Part shown: positions 44,096 through 52,993 of the stretch, piece after piece
Position numbering within the stretch: position 1 is the first letter of the stretch
Layout of the letters: each line of letters starts with the position of its first letter
Source: Paraburkholderia sp. BL21I4N1
Lineage (GTDB): Bacteria > Pseudomonadota > Gammaproteobacteria > Burkholderiales > Burkholderiaceae
Assembly: GCF_002973525.1 (NCBI RefSeq)
Contig: NZ_PVEN01000023.1
Location: 1-64,000 of the forward strand
Direction of reading: 5' to 3'
DNA length: 64,000 nucleotides
The notes under the pieces: model-generated
What the model was told of the DNA's origin: nothing
Seen by the model: only the letters and a program-made list of their open reading frames with translations
The model's database searches: none
Translations under genes and position numbers: made by a program

Positions 44096-44770
44096 TCAGA
44101 GATAAAACGGCCGGCTGCTCTTCAATCCGATAACGCGACGGATCTTGTTGAGGGAATTCACGACCGACTCGTGATAGGTCAACATGTCCAGAAGAACCGG
44201 GGTGAAGTTCACTTTGTTTAGATCGGCGGGTATCGGGAATGGGCGCTCGATGCCGTCGTCGGATTCAGTAACGATCGCTGTGCCGCATACGTCGACCAGG
44301 TTCATAAAGAGATAGAGCGGGGCAGGCAGATGGAGCTGACTGATGAGTTGCCTGACTATTGTGGGGAGTTGTTTCACTAGCTGTAACTCGTAGACACCGG
44401 GCCACCACGTCCGTGATTCCGTCAGCCACGGCCCAACGTGCAATACGCCGACCATTTCGATGAATTCCCGGCGGTCGATGTAGACATATCCGTCGTGCCG
44501 CCCATCGCTGTCTGGCGCTGACTTGGCGAGCCAGCCGTTCTCGTACGGCTCGATGCTGTTCAGAATCACATTGGCAGGCGCCATCGCGAGCAACAGGCCC
44601 GAGATGTTGGCCTGCAGTGGGTAACCGAGGCTCGCCCCATTTCTCTGTTTTTCGCTCGCAATCCTTCCTATCCACTTGGGTCCGTCTTGGAGTGGGATCG
44701 GCGAATTGCCAGCCAGGATGGAGGCGGCGCGGTGATTTGCCGCCTCTTCCAGGTTGATTAACGTATCCAA
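44096..44770 (-). CDS. C-terminal part of an AlbA_2/Schlafen-like protein
   Basis: The 224-residue frame begins LEEAANHRAASILAGNSPIP followed by LQDGPKWIGRI, which resembles the segment that directly follows the AlbA_2 putative nucleotide-binding domain in many bacterial Schlafen-like proteins (R...I..G..P.PL..GP). The domain itself is not upstream in any frame, so it looks truncated. The rest is a mixed alpha/beta region of unknown function. The only start is a TTG without a good ribosome site. Codon use and lower GC differ from the neighbours, suggesting a foreign remnant. Confidence 0.45.
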   Translation of the reverse strand: MDTLINLEEAANHRAASILAGNSPIPLQDGPKWIGRIASEKQRNGASLGYPLQANISGLLLAMAPANVILNSIEPYENGWLAKSAPDSDGRHDGYVYIDRREFIEMVGVLHVGPWLTESRTWWPGVYELQLVKQLPTIVRQLISQLHLPAPLYLFMNLVDVCGTAIVTESDDGIERPFPIPADLNKVNFTPVLLDMLTYHESVVNSLNKIRRVIGLKSSRPFYL

Positions 44771-44974
44771 TATCTTTTGCCCCGAACCGGTAATAGCGCC
44801 ACGATATACTGTATTCCTGCCTCACTGATGCAGTGAATGTCGAGCAGTTTGCCTCGTCACGGGGAGTCATTATAGAAAAACGAAAATATGAAGAAAAGCG
44901 ATGAAATATGACATTCGTGGTGAGTTGAACTCACACGTCCCGATTCTGCTTAATGTGCTGTTAGACTTTTCTCG

Positions 44975-45051
44975 TGTGTGGACGGCCTCACATCGAGTAT
45001 CGGAACGACCTTATGCTCGCCATATCTCGGGACGGCCCCATCTTTGGAGAG
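44975..45051 (+). ncRNA. Candidate guanidine-II (mini-ykkC) riboswitch
   Basis: Two small hairpins carry ACGG tetraloops, the ACGR pattern required by guanidine-II riboswitches. The first, TGTGTGG-ACGG-CCTCACA (44975-44992), has one U-U mismatch. The second, TCGGG-ACGG-CCCCA (45027-45040), is shorter. They are 34 bases apart. Six bases after the second comes a GGAGAG ribosome site and then the TTG start of a sugE-like frame, the usual target of this riboswitch. The second stem has only three sure pairs plus an outer T-A. The placement makes the call convincing, but it controls a truncated gene here. Confidence 0.65.
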
Positions 45052-45059
45052 TATTCGCG

Positions 45060-45236
45060 TTGCATTGGGTTCTTCTCGTTATCGCCGATTTGCTCGAGAT
45101 CGCGTGGGCCACGGGTCTCAAATCGTCCGAGGGCTTCACGCCCCTTTGGCCGTCCCTGTTCACGGTCGTCACCGCTCTCGGTACCTTTTGGCTTCTTGGC
45201 GTGGCCCTGCGCCATTTGCCGCTCGGCACCGCCTAG
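45060..45236 (+). pseudogene. sugE: SugE/Gdx small multidrug-resistance protein, truncated
   Basis: From a TTG at 45060 the frame reads LHWVLLVIADLLEIAWATGL, then KSSEGFTPLWPSL and VALRHLPLGTA, followed by TAG. This is the first 58 residues of SugE/Gdx, a four-helix guanidinium exporter of about 105 residues. The proton/substrate Glu of the LLEI motif is kept; the Gly of IAGLLE is Asp. Helices three and four are missing. A guanidine-II-like riboswitch lies directly upstream. The family exports guanidinium; this copy is probably dead. Confidence 0.75.
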
Positions 45237-45533
45237 ATGGAATGGATACGCCCTCCCTTCGGGGAGGTGGGCATGATTAAGGGCCTCCAGAACCGAACGG
45301 CATTAATGTACCAAATCTATGGTCCATCCCATTTTTGCACCTGATAGTCCGACAGTGGCTATCTTCATGATGAATGCTCCTTTGCCGTGGAAGTCACGAC
45401 TTATCCACTTTGGCATATGCCGAACCCTGAAGGGCGGAAGTCGTCCATCACATCAGAGCCCAGGCGGCCGTCCTCCGTCAATTTGTAGCCTCCTCGAGAG
45501 GATTAATGAACGCCGTTGCCGTTGTTGACGCCG
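45237..45533. other. Intergenic, GC hairpin only
   Basis: After the sugE relic there is a hairpin, GCCCTCC and GGAGGTGGGC around a CTTCGG loop (about 45249-45271). No T-run follows and no gene is visible up to the LysR stop at 45534. Confidence 0.35.
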
Positions 45534-46493
45534 CTATTGGACTGAAAAGCCCCCAGCAAACGTTTCACGAAGATACTTGACGAACAGTGCGACGGCACGC
45601 GGCACGTGAGGCGCGTAGGGTCGTACGACATAGAGCTGTTCGGCGAAGGCCCCAACGGGGCGCCAATCCGGCAAAAGGACGACGAGTTTGCCTGCTCGAA
45701 TGGCCATCTCGGCGGTAAAGTCAGGGAGGAGTGCGATGCCCATATCATCAAGCGCGGCGTCTCGCAAAGCCTCGCTGTTGTTGGCTGAAAACTGCCCGTT
45801 TACCGTGACCGTGACTGGTCCGGCATCTGATTTGCGTGCGGTCTTGCGGTCAAATGACCAGATTCCCGCACCTAGCGCACGGGGATAAAACAGGCAACTG
45901 TGAGACGCCAGGTCCGCGGGGGATTCTGGAAGGCCTCGCCGCCTGATGTACGCCCGCGTCGCAACGATCACAGAGCGTGTTTCGCACAGTTTCCAGGCGA
46001 CATGTGTTTCGGGTACCTGTGCGCTATGCCTGATTGCGAGATCGAATCCTTCAGTGGCAATCGAACTGAGTCGGTCGGACACTTCCAGTTGCAGGCGGAC
46101 TTGAGGATTCGCCCGCAGAAAGTCCGACACTTTCGGTACTAGTTGCTGTCGGGCAAATGCCACAGGCGCTGTCACCCGGATCAATCCGCGTGCCACGCCG
46201 GCCATTTCCCGGACTGTCGCGAAGCTGGTCGCGATGTGTTCGTACTCTCCCCGTATGTTTTCAACGAGCCGCTGTCCGGCTTCGGTGAAGCGCACGCTAC
46301 GCGTAGTTCGCTGCACCAGTGAAACGCCCGCGACCCGTTCCAGCTCCGCGATGCGCTGGCTCATTGCCGCCTTGCTTACCCCGAGGCGAGCCGCGGCGGC
46401 AGTATAGCTTCCTTGTTCCGCAAGCACAGTCAACCAGTGCAAATGCATCCAGAGGCCCTCGACCTTTTCGATATCCATGAGTGTATTGTTCAC
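45534..46493 (-). CDS. LysR-family transcriptional regulator
   Basis: The 319-residue protein has a LysR helix-turn-helix (LTVLAEQGSYTAAAARLGVS, KAAMSQRIAELER) and a CrgA-like effector domain (GLIRVTAPVAFARQQLVPKV, SCLFYPRALGAGIWSF, DDMGIALLPDF). GTG 46493 or ATG 46478 can be the start. It is divergent from the methylmalonate-semialdehyde dehydrogenase gene with 92 bases between, the standard arrangement for a LysR gene and its target. Confidence 0.92.
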   Translation of the reverse strand: MNNTLMDIEKVEGLWMHLHWLTVLAEQGSYTAAAARLGVSKAAMSQRIAELERVAGVSLVQRTTRSVRFTEAGQRLVENIRGEYEHIATSFATVREMAGVARGLIRVTAPVAFARQQLVPKVSDFLRANPQVRLQLEVSDRLSSIATEGFDLAIRHSAQVPETHVAWKLCETRSVIVATRAYIRRRGLPESPADLASHSCLFYPRALGAGIWSFDRKTARKSDAGPVTVTVNGQFSANNSEALRDAALDDMGIALLPDFTAEMAIRAGKLVVLLPDWRPVGAFAEQLYVVRPYAPHVPRAVALFVKYLRETFAGGFSVQ

Positions 46494-46585
46494 TATTCAA
46501 AACAGTCATTTCAATCTTAGCGCCTTTGCAGGGTCAATGGTTCTTCATACACTGCTTCACCGAAACCAAAACTAGAGGAGTCGAC

Positions 46586-48097
46586 ATGCAAGCGTTCAAC
46601 GATACGGCCGATGTGGCGCATTTCATTCACGGTGAAGTAGTCCGTGGGTCGGGGCAGCGAACCCAGCCCATCTTCAATCCTGCGACGGGCGAGCGTCCGC
46701 GTCAGTTGTTGTTGGGCGAGGTGGCCGATGTCGGCACGGCGGTCGCAAGTGCGAAGGCCGCCTTTCCAAAGTGGAGCAACACGCCCCCGATCCGCCGTGC
46801 CCGCGTGATGCTGCGTTTCCTCGAACTGATGAACAGGCATAGCAACGAACTGGCCGCGATCATCACAGCCGAACACGGCAAAGTGTTTTCCGACGCACAG
46901 GGCGAGGTGGCACGCGGCATAGACGTGATCGAATTTTCCTGCGGTATTCCGCAATTGCTCAAGGGTGACTATACCGAACAGGTTTCGACGGGAATGGACA
47001 ACTGGACGGTTCGTCAGGCTCTCGGCGTTGTAGCCGGCATTACACCGTTCAACTTCCCGTGCATGGTGCCGTGCTGGATGTTCCCGGTTGCGATTGCCGC
47101 CGGTAACGCTTTCATCCTGAAGCCGAGCGAACGTGACCCATCCGCTTCGTTGTTCATGGCGAAGTTGCTGAAGGAAGCAGGACTGCCCGATGGCATTTTC
47201 AATGTGGTTCAAGGCGACAAGGTCGTCGTCGATGCGCTGCTCGCCCATCCGGAAGTCAAGGCTGTGAGTTTCGTAGGTTCCACTCCGATCGCAAACTATA
47301 TCTACGAGACCGGCGCAAGGAATGGCAAGCGCGTACAGGCACTCGGCGGTGCAAAAAACCATATGGTGGTGATGCCCGATGCAGACCTCGACCAGGCTGT
47401 CGATGCGCTGGTGGGCGCCGGATATGGGTCAGCCGGAGAACGCTGCATGGCGATTTCGGTCGCGGTTCTGGTCGGTGACGTCGCCGACAAGATCATTCCG
47501 CGCCTGGCCGAACGCGCACGCAACCTGGTCGTGAAGAACGGCATGGAGCCCGACGCCGAAATGGGCCCTATCGTCACACGTCAGGCACTGGAGCGCATCG
47601 AGGGCTACATCGCGACGGGCGTCGACGAAGGCGCAAAGCTGGTGGTCGACGGGCGCGGTCTCAAGGTCGAGGGACATGAGGACGGTTTCTTCACCGGCGG
47701 CACGCTGTTCGACAACGTCACGCCTGACATGCGCATCTACAAGGAAGAGATCTTCGGACCGGTTCTCGCGTGCGTTCGCGTCAACGATTTCACTGAGGCC
47801 GTCGATCTGATCAATGCGCACGAGTTCGGCAACGGCGTCGCATGCTATACGCGCGACGGTCATATCGCACGCGAATTTGGCCGTCGGATCGAGGTAGGCA
47901 TGGTCGGCATCAACGTGCCAATTCCGGTTCCGATGGCCTGGCATGGGTTCGGCGGCTGGAAGCGCAGCCTGTTCGGCGATACGCACGCGTACGGTGAAGA
48001 AGGCGTCCGGTTCTATACGAAGCAAAAATCCATCATGCAACGCTGGCCGGAAAGCATCGAAAAGGGCACTGAGTTCGCGATGCCGACAGCGAAGTAA
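46586..48097 (+). CDS. mmsA: CoA-acylating methylmalonate-semialdehyde dehydrogenase
   Basis: The 503-residue ALDH-fold enzyme oxidises malonate or methylmalonate semialdehyde with NAD and CoA to acetyl- or propionyl-CoA. Asn156 (TPFNFP), Cys287 (GERCMAIS) and GGAKNHMVVMPDAD, in which Lys-Asn replaces the usual Glu of ELGG, define the MmsA class. The ATG at 46586 follows AGAGGAG. Frames open upstream to 46481 are not supported. It is the end enzyme of valine, beta-alanine or pyrimidine breakdown, and here is probably run by the divergent LysR. Confidence 0.95.
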   Translation: MQAFNDTADVAHFIHGEVVRGSGQRTQPIFNPATGERPRQLLLGEVADVGTAVASAKAAFPKWSNTPPIRRARVMLRFLELMNRHSNELAAIITAEHGKVFSDAQGEVARGIDVIEFSCGIPQLLKGDYTEQVSTGMDNWTVRQALGVVAGITPFNFPCMVPCWMFPVAIAAGNAFILKPSERDPSASLFMAKLLKEAGLPDGIFNVVQGDKVVVDALLAHPEVKAVSFVGSTPIANYIYETGARNGKRVQALGGAKNHMVVMPDADLDQAVDALVGAGYGSAGERCMAISVAVLVGDVADKIIPRLAERARNLVVKNGMEPDAEMGPIVTRQALERIEGYIATGVDEGAKLVVDGRGLKVEGHEDGFFTGGTLFDNVTPDMRIYKEEIFGPVLACVRVNDFTEAVDLINAHEFGNGVACYTRDGHIAREFGRRIEVGMVGINVPIPVPMAWHGFGGWKRSLFGDTHAYGEEGVRFYTKQKSIMQRWPESIEKGTEFAMPTAK

Positions 48098-48126
48098 GGC
48101 CGACGCGCATTGCTTTAGTCAGTCAC

Positions 48127-48159
48127 GCGCCGCGCGATGTTACTGCGTGGCGCTTTTTT
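48127..48159 (+). terminator. Rho-independent terminator after mmsA
   Basis: GCGCCGCGC (48127-48135) pairs with GCGTGGCGC (48145-48153) through nine pairs including one G-U, with a nine-base loop, followed by six T. It lies 30 bases after the mmsA stop. Confidence 0.85.
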
Positions 48160-48260
48160 GCCCGTTTCCAGGCGGCTAGATCATTTCCGCCGATGTGTGG
48201 TGCCCGGCGCGATCGGAGGCCACGAGTATCGCACCGAACCGGGTAGGGCTGGCTGATACG

Positions 48261-48790
48261 TTAGAACGTGACAGTTTTGCCTGCGAACGTAGCGAACTGG
48301 CTATGGCCGCAACGCGGTTCGCTGCTCGACGTGCCGCCAGAAGCAGGATCGTCGATGGTGTTCGCGCCATACTGGCCGCCGTTCAGGCCCCGATTCGAGA
48401 TTGCGTTGTTGCGAAGATAGCCGACTTCCGAGCACAAGAGCGTCTGCTTCGACAGGCCGTATGTGCCGGCGAGCGTGAACATCGGCGCATTGCCGTTGCC
48501 ATGGTTTGCGTTCGCGTGATAGACCGCGTCCGTTAGCGTCGCAGGATTCACCTGCCCCGTCACGCCGAGCCAGACGGGATCGACCGCAGTGGGCAGCGAG
48601 ACGCCCCCAAGCCGCGGCGTCGGCGTTGCGCTACCGCAATAGCCTGCGTCAGAAGATTCCGGCGCGCCCGGATACTGATAGCCTGAATCGAACTTCAGCG
48701 CGCCAAGCTCGGTAGGGGCCCGCCGACCGAAATCGATCGAGATGCCGTGTAGACGCTGCCGAAGCGGCCGTTTGCGTCGCGAATCTCGTC
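48261..48790 (-). pseudogene. Burkholderia-type porin, C-terminal fragment
   Basis: The minus strand carries parts of a trimeric porin: DANGRFGSVYTAS in one frame, then LGALKFDSGYQYPGAPESSD, GVTGQVNPATLTDAVYHANA, LAGTYGLSKQTLLCSEVGYL and NAISNRGLNGGQYGANTIDD in another. A frameshift separates the first block, the N-terminal two thirds with the signal peptide are gone, and the last strand no longer ends in the RHKF-type motif needed for assembly. It is a relic of an outer-membrane porin of about 380 residues. Confidence 0.75.
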
Positions 48791-48905
48791 CTAGATCACC
48801 TGCGGGTCAGGGACCGGTCCCGTACTGGACTCTGATGCCGTCAGAGGGCATTGTCAGGTTGGCGGATACCAGATGAATCGGAGTGAAAGTGTATTGGTTT
48901 CCTAA

Positions 48906-49632
48906 TCACTTGGTATTGATGCAGGCTTCGTCCACACTCCAGCGTTGCCATGCCGCCAAGCGCGCCTTGACTTCGATACGATGACACGAGGCATTCATCC
49001 GGTGTCTGGGCAACGCGAAGTACTGGCGGATCGGTCCGAAGCTGGAAAGAAATGCCTGCGTGCGTTTGGGGTCGCGAACCCCCCATCTGGCGTTCTCGTC
49101 GGAGGGTGGGCTGGTGGCGATTCTCTCCGCGGTTGTTAACGCGCTGCCGCCTTGACGAATACATGCCTGACGTGAGCGAGCTCCGGGATCTCCGCCTTCG
49201 CGGCAGGATAGCTGCGCAACTGGTCGGTCACGATCTTGCACGGCATCGGGTTTGAACGCAGCACCCGCCTGAAGAAGCTCTTGGCCACCGGCTTGTCGCG
49301 CCGCTTCTGAACCAGCACGTCAAGCTGGCACCATGCTCGTCGACCGCACGCCACAACAGATAGGACTCGCCACGCAGCGCCACGAACATCTCATCCAGAT
49401 GCCAGGTGCTGCCGGGCTTGGGTCGGGCGGCCCTGGTCTGACGGGAAAACACCGCGCCGAATTTCTCGCACCAGCAGCGGATCGTCTCGTAGGTCACGAC
49501 GACGCCCCGTTCGAACAGCAGTTGCTCGATGTCGCGCAGGCTCAGGCTGAACCTGAAATACCAGCGAACCGCGCAGCTGATGACGACGGCGGGAAAACGG
49601 TGGCCGTGATAGAGCGATTTCGTCTTTTTCAT
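48906..49632 (-). pseudogene. IS6-family transposase, two frameshifts (second copy)
   Basis: The gene starts MKKTKSLYHGHRFPAVVISC and continues through the helix-turn-helix and the first catalytic Asp (TWHLDEMFV). It then shifts frame to CQLDVLVQKRRDKPVAKSFF, VTDQLRSYPAAKAE (second Asp), and shifts again to the SDENARWGVRDPKRTQAFLS tail. The left terminal region reads GGCATTGTCAGGTTGGCGG, similar to the ends of the copy at 21644-22489. Comparing the two copies shows that different indels killed each. Confidence 0.8.
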
Positions 49633-49891
49633 CGCAACATCTTACCCAACCCGGCGGCTATATGATTATCAATGCCACGCCAGCACGTCACGCTATGCTC
49701 GTGAGGCAGTGACTCTCAGTCTGCCAGTTTTTCGCGTGCGGCCGCTAGATCCATCGATGCGCGTACAGGCCTTACCTCACAGACCAGAAGTTGAGTATCT
49801 CGTGTCCAACTAGCGTAAAGCCGGGGCTGCCGCGTAGGTGACAGACGGCAGGACGAATGGCTGGACTTGTTGGCTCGCTCAACCACGACGC

Positions 49892-50374
49892 CTACATGAC
49901 GGGAACATTGAGGGTTATCTTGACACGCTCCATCGCAACGAAAGTACGGAAGCTCTTGACGTTTCCTTCAGCGAAGAACAACGAGCGAGTCAAAGCCGTG
50001 TACTCAGCCATATCGCGACAGCAAAGAATCAAGATGAAGTCGACGTCGCCGGTGACGTAGTAGCACTGTTGGACCTGTTCGCACGCTTCGAATCGGGCTC
50101 GCATCTCGTCTAACAACTCGATGGCTTCATTCTCGGCGGACACGTGCGCGATGACCGTGATTCGTGTCCCCAAAGCGTCGGGGTTTAAGACACTGCGATC
50201 CGACGCGATCACCCCCGTACCCCGCAAGCGTTGCAGACGCCGCGCGACGGACGGCACTGAGAGATTGATCTGCTGGCCTATTTCTCGGTGGGGAGTCTGG
50301 TTGTTGCGCTGCACAATCTCCAGAATCTTTAGATCGAAGTCGTCCAGTTCCAAGCTAGATCGGCGGGTAGGCAT
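49892..50374 (-). CDS. Lrp/AsnC-family transcriptional regulator
   Basis: The 160-residue protein has the Lrp helix-turn-helix (ELDDFDLKILEIVQRNNQTP, HREIGQQINLSVPSVARRLQ) and a RAM domain with YYVTGDVDFILILCC. It is divergent from the binding-protein gene of the large catabolic operon, with a 172-base shared promoter region that contains the palindrome GAGAAATTTTCTC next to its own start. Ectoine-degradation operons use an AsnC/Lrp regulator of the same size in the same role, which fits the operon content. Confidence 0.93.
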   Translation of the reverse strand: MPTRRSSLELDDFDLKILEIVQRNNQTPHREIGQQINLSVPSVARRLQRLRGTGVIASDRSVLNPDALGTRITVIAHVSAENEAIELLDEMRARFEACEQVQQCYYVTGDVDFILILCCRDMAEYTALTRSLFFAEGNVKSFRTFVAMERVKITLNVPVM

Positions 50375-50387
50375 GAGAAATTTTCTC
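50375..50387. promoter_or_regulatory. Palindrome at the Lrp gene start
   Basis: GAGAAATTTTCTC is a perfect 13-base palindrome touching the Lrp start codon and followed by AT-rich DNA (to about 50430). Lrp proteins bind AT-rich dyads near their own genes, so it is a candidate autoregulation and operon-control site. Confidence 0.45.
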
Positions 50388-50546
50388 GTTTAACTCGCAA
50401 AAATAGATAACTTTTAAATTCCATGGCGAAATAAACTTTCTTCATCAGGCGTTATATCACACCGGTTGGCTGAAGACGAATCCTCGCTCCAGTTCATCGT
50501 GTACCGGCAGCGCTTGCTTTTCCACGCGACACACATGGAGTCCAGC

Positions 50547-51386
50547 ATGAAGAATCGTTCGTCCGCAGGCATACTGAAACTGGCTGCATTTGCCGCAGCG
50601 TCTGCCTTGGCATGCGGCGCCGCGAACGCTGCGGCTACGCTGACTCCCGGCGTGCTGTCGGTAGGCAGCGACATGACGCTGCCGCCTCACACCTATCTCG
50701 ATCACGGCAAACCGGCCGGCTTTGATCCGGAGTTTGTTGGCAAAGTCGCCTCTTACATGAACGACACGACGAAGTTTGTCGACACGCGATTTGCGAATCT
50801 GATTTTGGGCGTTACGGGCGGGCGTTACGACATCGTTGCATCGGCCCTGTACGTCACGCCGGAGCGCACCAAGGTCGTCGACTTCGTGCCGTACTTTATG
50901 ACCGGCGGTTCCATCATGGTTAGCTCAACGGGTGGGCTGAACCCCAGGACCGTTGGCGATCTGTGCGGAAAGCGAATCGGCTCGATCAAGGGCGCAGCAT
51001 GGATCAAATACATCAATGCCGCGTCAGATAAGGCTTGCGTTGCTCAAGGCAAACCGGCCGTTCAGGTGCGCGAGTACGAAACATCCGCTGAGACGGCTCA
51101 AGCCATCCTTTCGCAAGGCATCGACGCGCAGTACGAAGACGTGTCGATCGCGGGCCTCATCGTCGACAAGTCCGGCGGCCGTTTAAAGATCACGTCGAAC
51201 GGTCCGCTCGATCCCGTCGTATGTGGACTCGCGATGAAGAAAGGCAACACAGAACTCAAGTCTCAAATCGAATCTGCAATCGCTCAGATGAAGGCAAAGG
51301 GCGAATATCAGGCGCTTCTGAAGAAATACAACGTTGCTGCACCGACCGAGGCCGAAATCGCCAAGGCGATGGGAACCGCACAGTAA
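50547..51386 (+). CDS. ABC transporter periplasmic binding protein
   Basis: The 279-residue protein has a signal peptide (about 1-28, ending GAANA) and a type II binding-protein fold: VLSVGSDMTLPPHTYLDHGK, GFDPEFVGKVASYMN, YDIVASALYVTPERTKVVDF and the ALAM-like DPVVCGLAMKKGNTELKSQI. It belongs to the polar-amino-acid uptake class, but the ligand loops (TLPPHTYLD) differ from the basic-amino-acid type at 34056. The ATG at 50547 has GGAG seven bases upstream. It begins the long catabolic operon. Confidence 0.92.
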   Translation: MKNRSSAGILKLAAFAAASALACGAANAAATLTPGVLSVGSDMTLPPHTYLDHGKPAGFDPEFVGKVASYMNDTTKFVDTRFANLILGVTGGRYDIVASALYVTPERTKVVDFVPYFMTGGSIMVSSTGGLNPRTVGDLCGKRIGSIKGAAWIKYINAASDKACVAQGKPAVQVREYETSAETAQAILSQGIDAQYEDVSIAGLIVDKSGGRLKITSNGPLDPVVCGLAMKKGNTELKSQIESAIAQMKAKGEYQALLKKYNVAAPTEAEIAKAMGTAQ

Positions 51387-51431
51387 TAAGGTTCCTTGAC
51401 AGCAATCGGCTGACTTTGTAGGAGACACCCC

Positions 51432-52961
51432 ATGATTTTCGACTGGCACTACGCTCTCTCGCTGTTGACCCTCGCAGACTTTTGGAACGCCGTATGGTTG
51501 GTCATCAAACTGAGTCTGGCCGCATGGCTCATCAGCATTGTGGCAGGCTTCCTGCTCGCTCTCGGAAAGCAGTCCACGTGGCGGCCACTCTCATGGGCGT
51601 GTCGCAGCTACGTCTGGTTTTTCCGCAGCCTGCCTTTGCTCGTGTTGCTGATTTTCGTCTACAACCTTCCGCAGATTTTTCCATGGACGGGCTCGTTTCT
51701 CTCCAATGCGTTTTGGGCCGGGCTGATAGCCATGTCACTCAGCGAGACCGCATACGTAGCGGAAATCCACCGGGGCGGTCTTGCCGGCGTTCATAAGGGT
51801 CAGCTTGAGGCTGGAAAAGCACTCGGGATTGGCTACATCGGTCTCCAACGGCTGGTCGTTCTGCCGCAGGCGTTCCGTGTCGCCCTTCCGGCCCTCATCA
51901 ACGAGTACATCAGCATGGTCAAGCTGACGTCGCTGGTGTCTGTTATCTCGCTTGAGGAAATTTTGCTCGTCGGCGAGCGCTTGTATACCCAGAACTTCAA
52001 AGTTCTGGAAACGATGCTCGCTGTGGCGGTCTATTACGTCCTCATCGTAACGGTCTTCGGGTATCTCCTAAGTTATGTCGAGAAACACCTCGATTTCACG
52101 CGCCGAAGCGGAGACGTTCATACCGGAGACGCGGCCGTCGCGGAAAAGGTAGTCCCGATCGTTGTGCCCGACCGCAAGCCAACGACCGCTATCGAGGCAG
52201 CGAATATCCATAAACATTACGGCAGCCACCATGTCCTGAAAGGGATCAACCTGAAGGTGATGACGGGCGAAGTGATCTCTGTCATCGGGCCATCCGGATC
52301 GGGCAAAACGTCGCTGATTCGAACGCTGAACGGACTCGAATTGATCGACGACGGTGAAGTAAGACTCAACACCAAGCCGTTCCTCTCGAATCACAAAAGC
52401 TCCCATCAGTCGCGTGCCGCTTATCACGAAGGCATTCTGCACATCGGCATGGTGTTCCAGAGCTTTAATCTCTTTCCTCACCGGACCGTCCTGGAGAACG
52501 TTACCTTGGCCCCGCAATATCATTCCCGACTCAAGGGTGAGATGCTGGAGCGCCATGGTCTGAAGTTGCTCAACAAGGTGGGCATGGGGGCGCATGCGTA
52601 CAAGTATCCGCACCAACTCTCCGGAGGCCAACAGCAACGAGTTGCCATTGCGCGCGCGCTGGCCATGGAGCCGTCCATCGTGCTGTTCGACGAGCCGACG
52701 TCGGCGCTTGATCCTGAACTGGTTGGTGAAGTATTGCGTGTCATCGAAGACCTTGCTCGGGAAGGCATGACGATGATCATCGTCACGCACGAAATCGACT
52801 TCGCAATGAAAGTGTCCGATCGAATTCTCTTCATGGAGGGTGGCGTCGTTGCCCACGACATGACGCCCGCGCAGTACCAGGCGATGCCGCGTGATTCCCG
52901 CGTGGTCCGCTTCTTGAAGGGATGCCGGGAAGAGCACGAGCACGTCACGGCAACGGCTTGA
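51432..52961 (+). CDS. Fused ABC permease and ATP-binding protein
   Basis: One 509-residue chain joins a HisM-like permease (about 1-222; helices, EAA loop GGLAGVHKGQLEAGKALG at 115-132) to a HisP-like ATPase (about 252-500; Walker A GPSGSGKT 286-293, LSGGQQQR, Walker B IVLFDEPTSALDPE, His switch IIVTHEID). A charged linker (223-250) separates them. No stop or ribosome site lies between, so this is a true fusion. As there is a single permease gene, the working transporter should be a homodimer of the fusion with the upstream binding protein. Confidence 0.93.
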   Translation: MIFDWHYALSLLTLADFWNAVWLVIKLSLAAWLISIVAGFLLALGKQSTWRPLSWACRSYVWFFRSLPLLVLLIFVYNLPQIFPWTGSFLSNAFWAGLIAMSLSETAYVAEIHRGGLAGVHKGQLEAGKALGIGYIGLQRLVVLPQAFRVALPALINEYISMVKLTSLVSVISLEEILLVGERLYTQNFKVLETMLAVAVYYVLIVTVFGYLLSYVEKHLDFTRRSGDVHTGDAAVAEKVVPIVVPDRKPTTAIEAANIHKHYGSHHVLKGINLKVMTGEVISVIGPSGSGKTSLIRTLNGLELIDDGEVRLNTKPFLSNHKSSHQSRAAYHEGILHIGMVFQSFNLFPHRTVLENVTLAPQYHSRLKGEMLERHGLKLLNKVGMGAHAYKYPHQLSGGQQQRVAIARALAMEPSIVLFDEPTSALDPELVGEVLRVIEDLAREGMTMIIVTHEIDFAMKVSDRILFMEGGVVAHDMTPAQYQAMPRDSRVVRFLKGCREEHEHVTATA

Positions 52962-52993
52962 TAACGGACCTCTCGGCCTCGACAGGAACAAAA

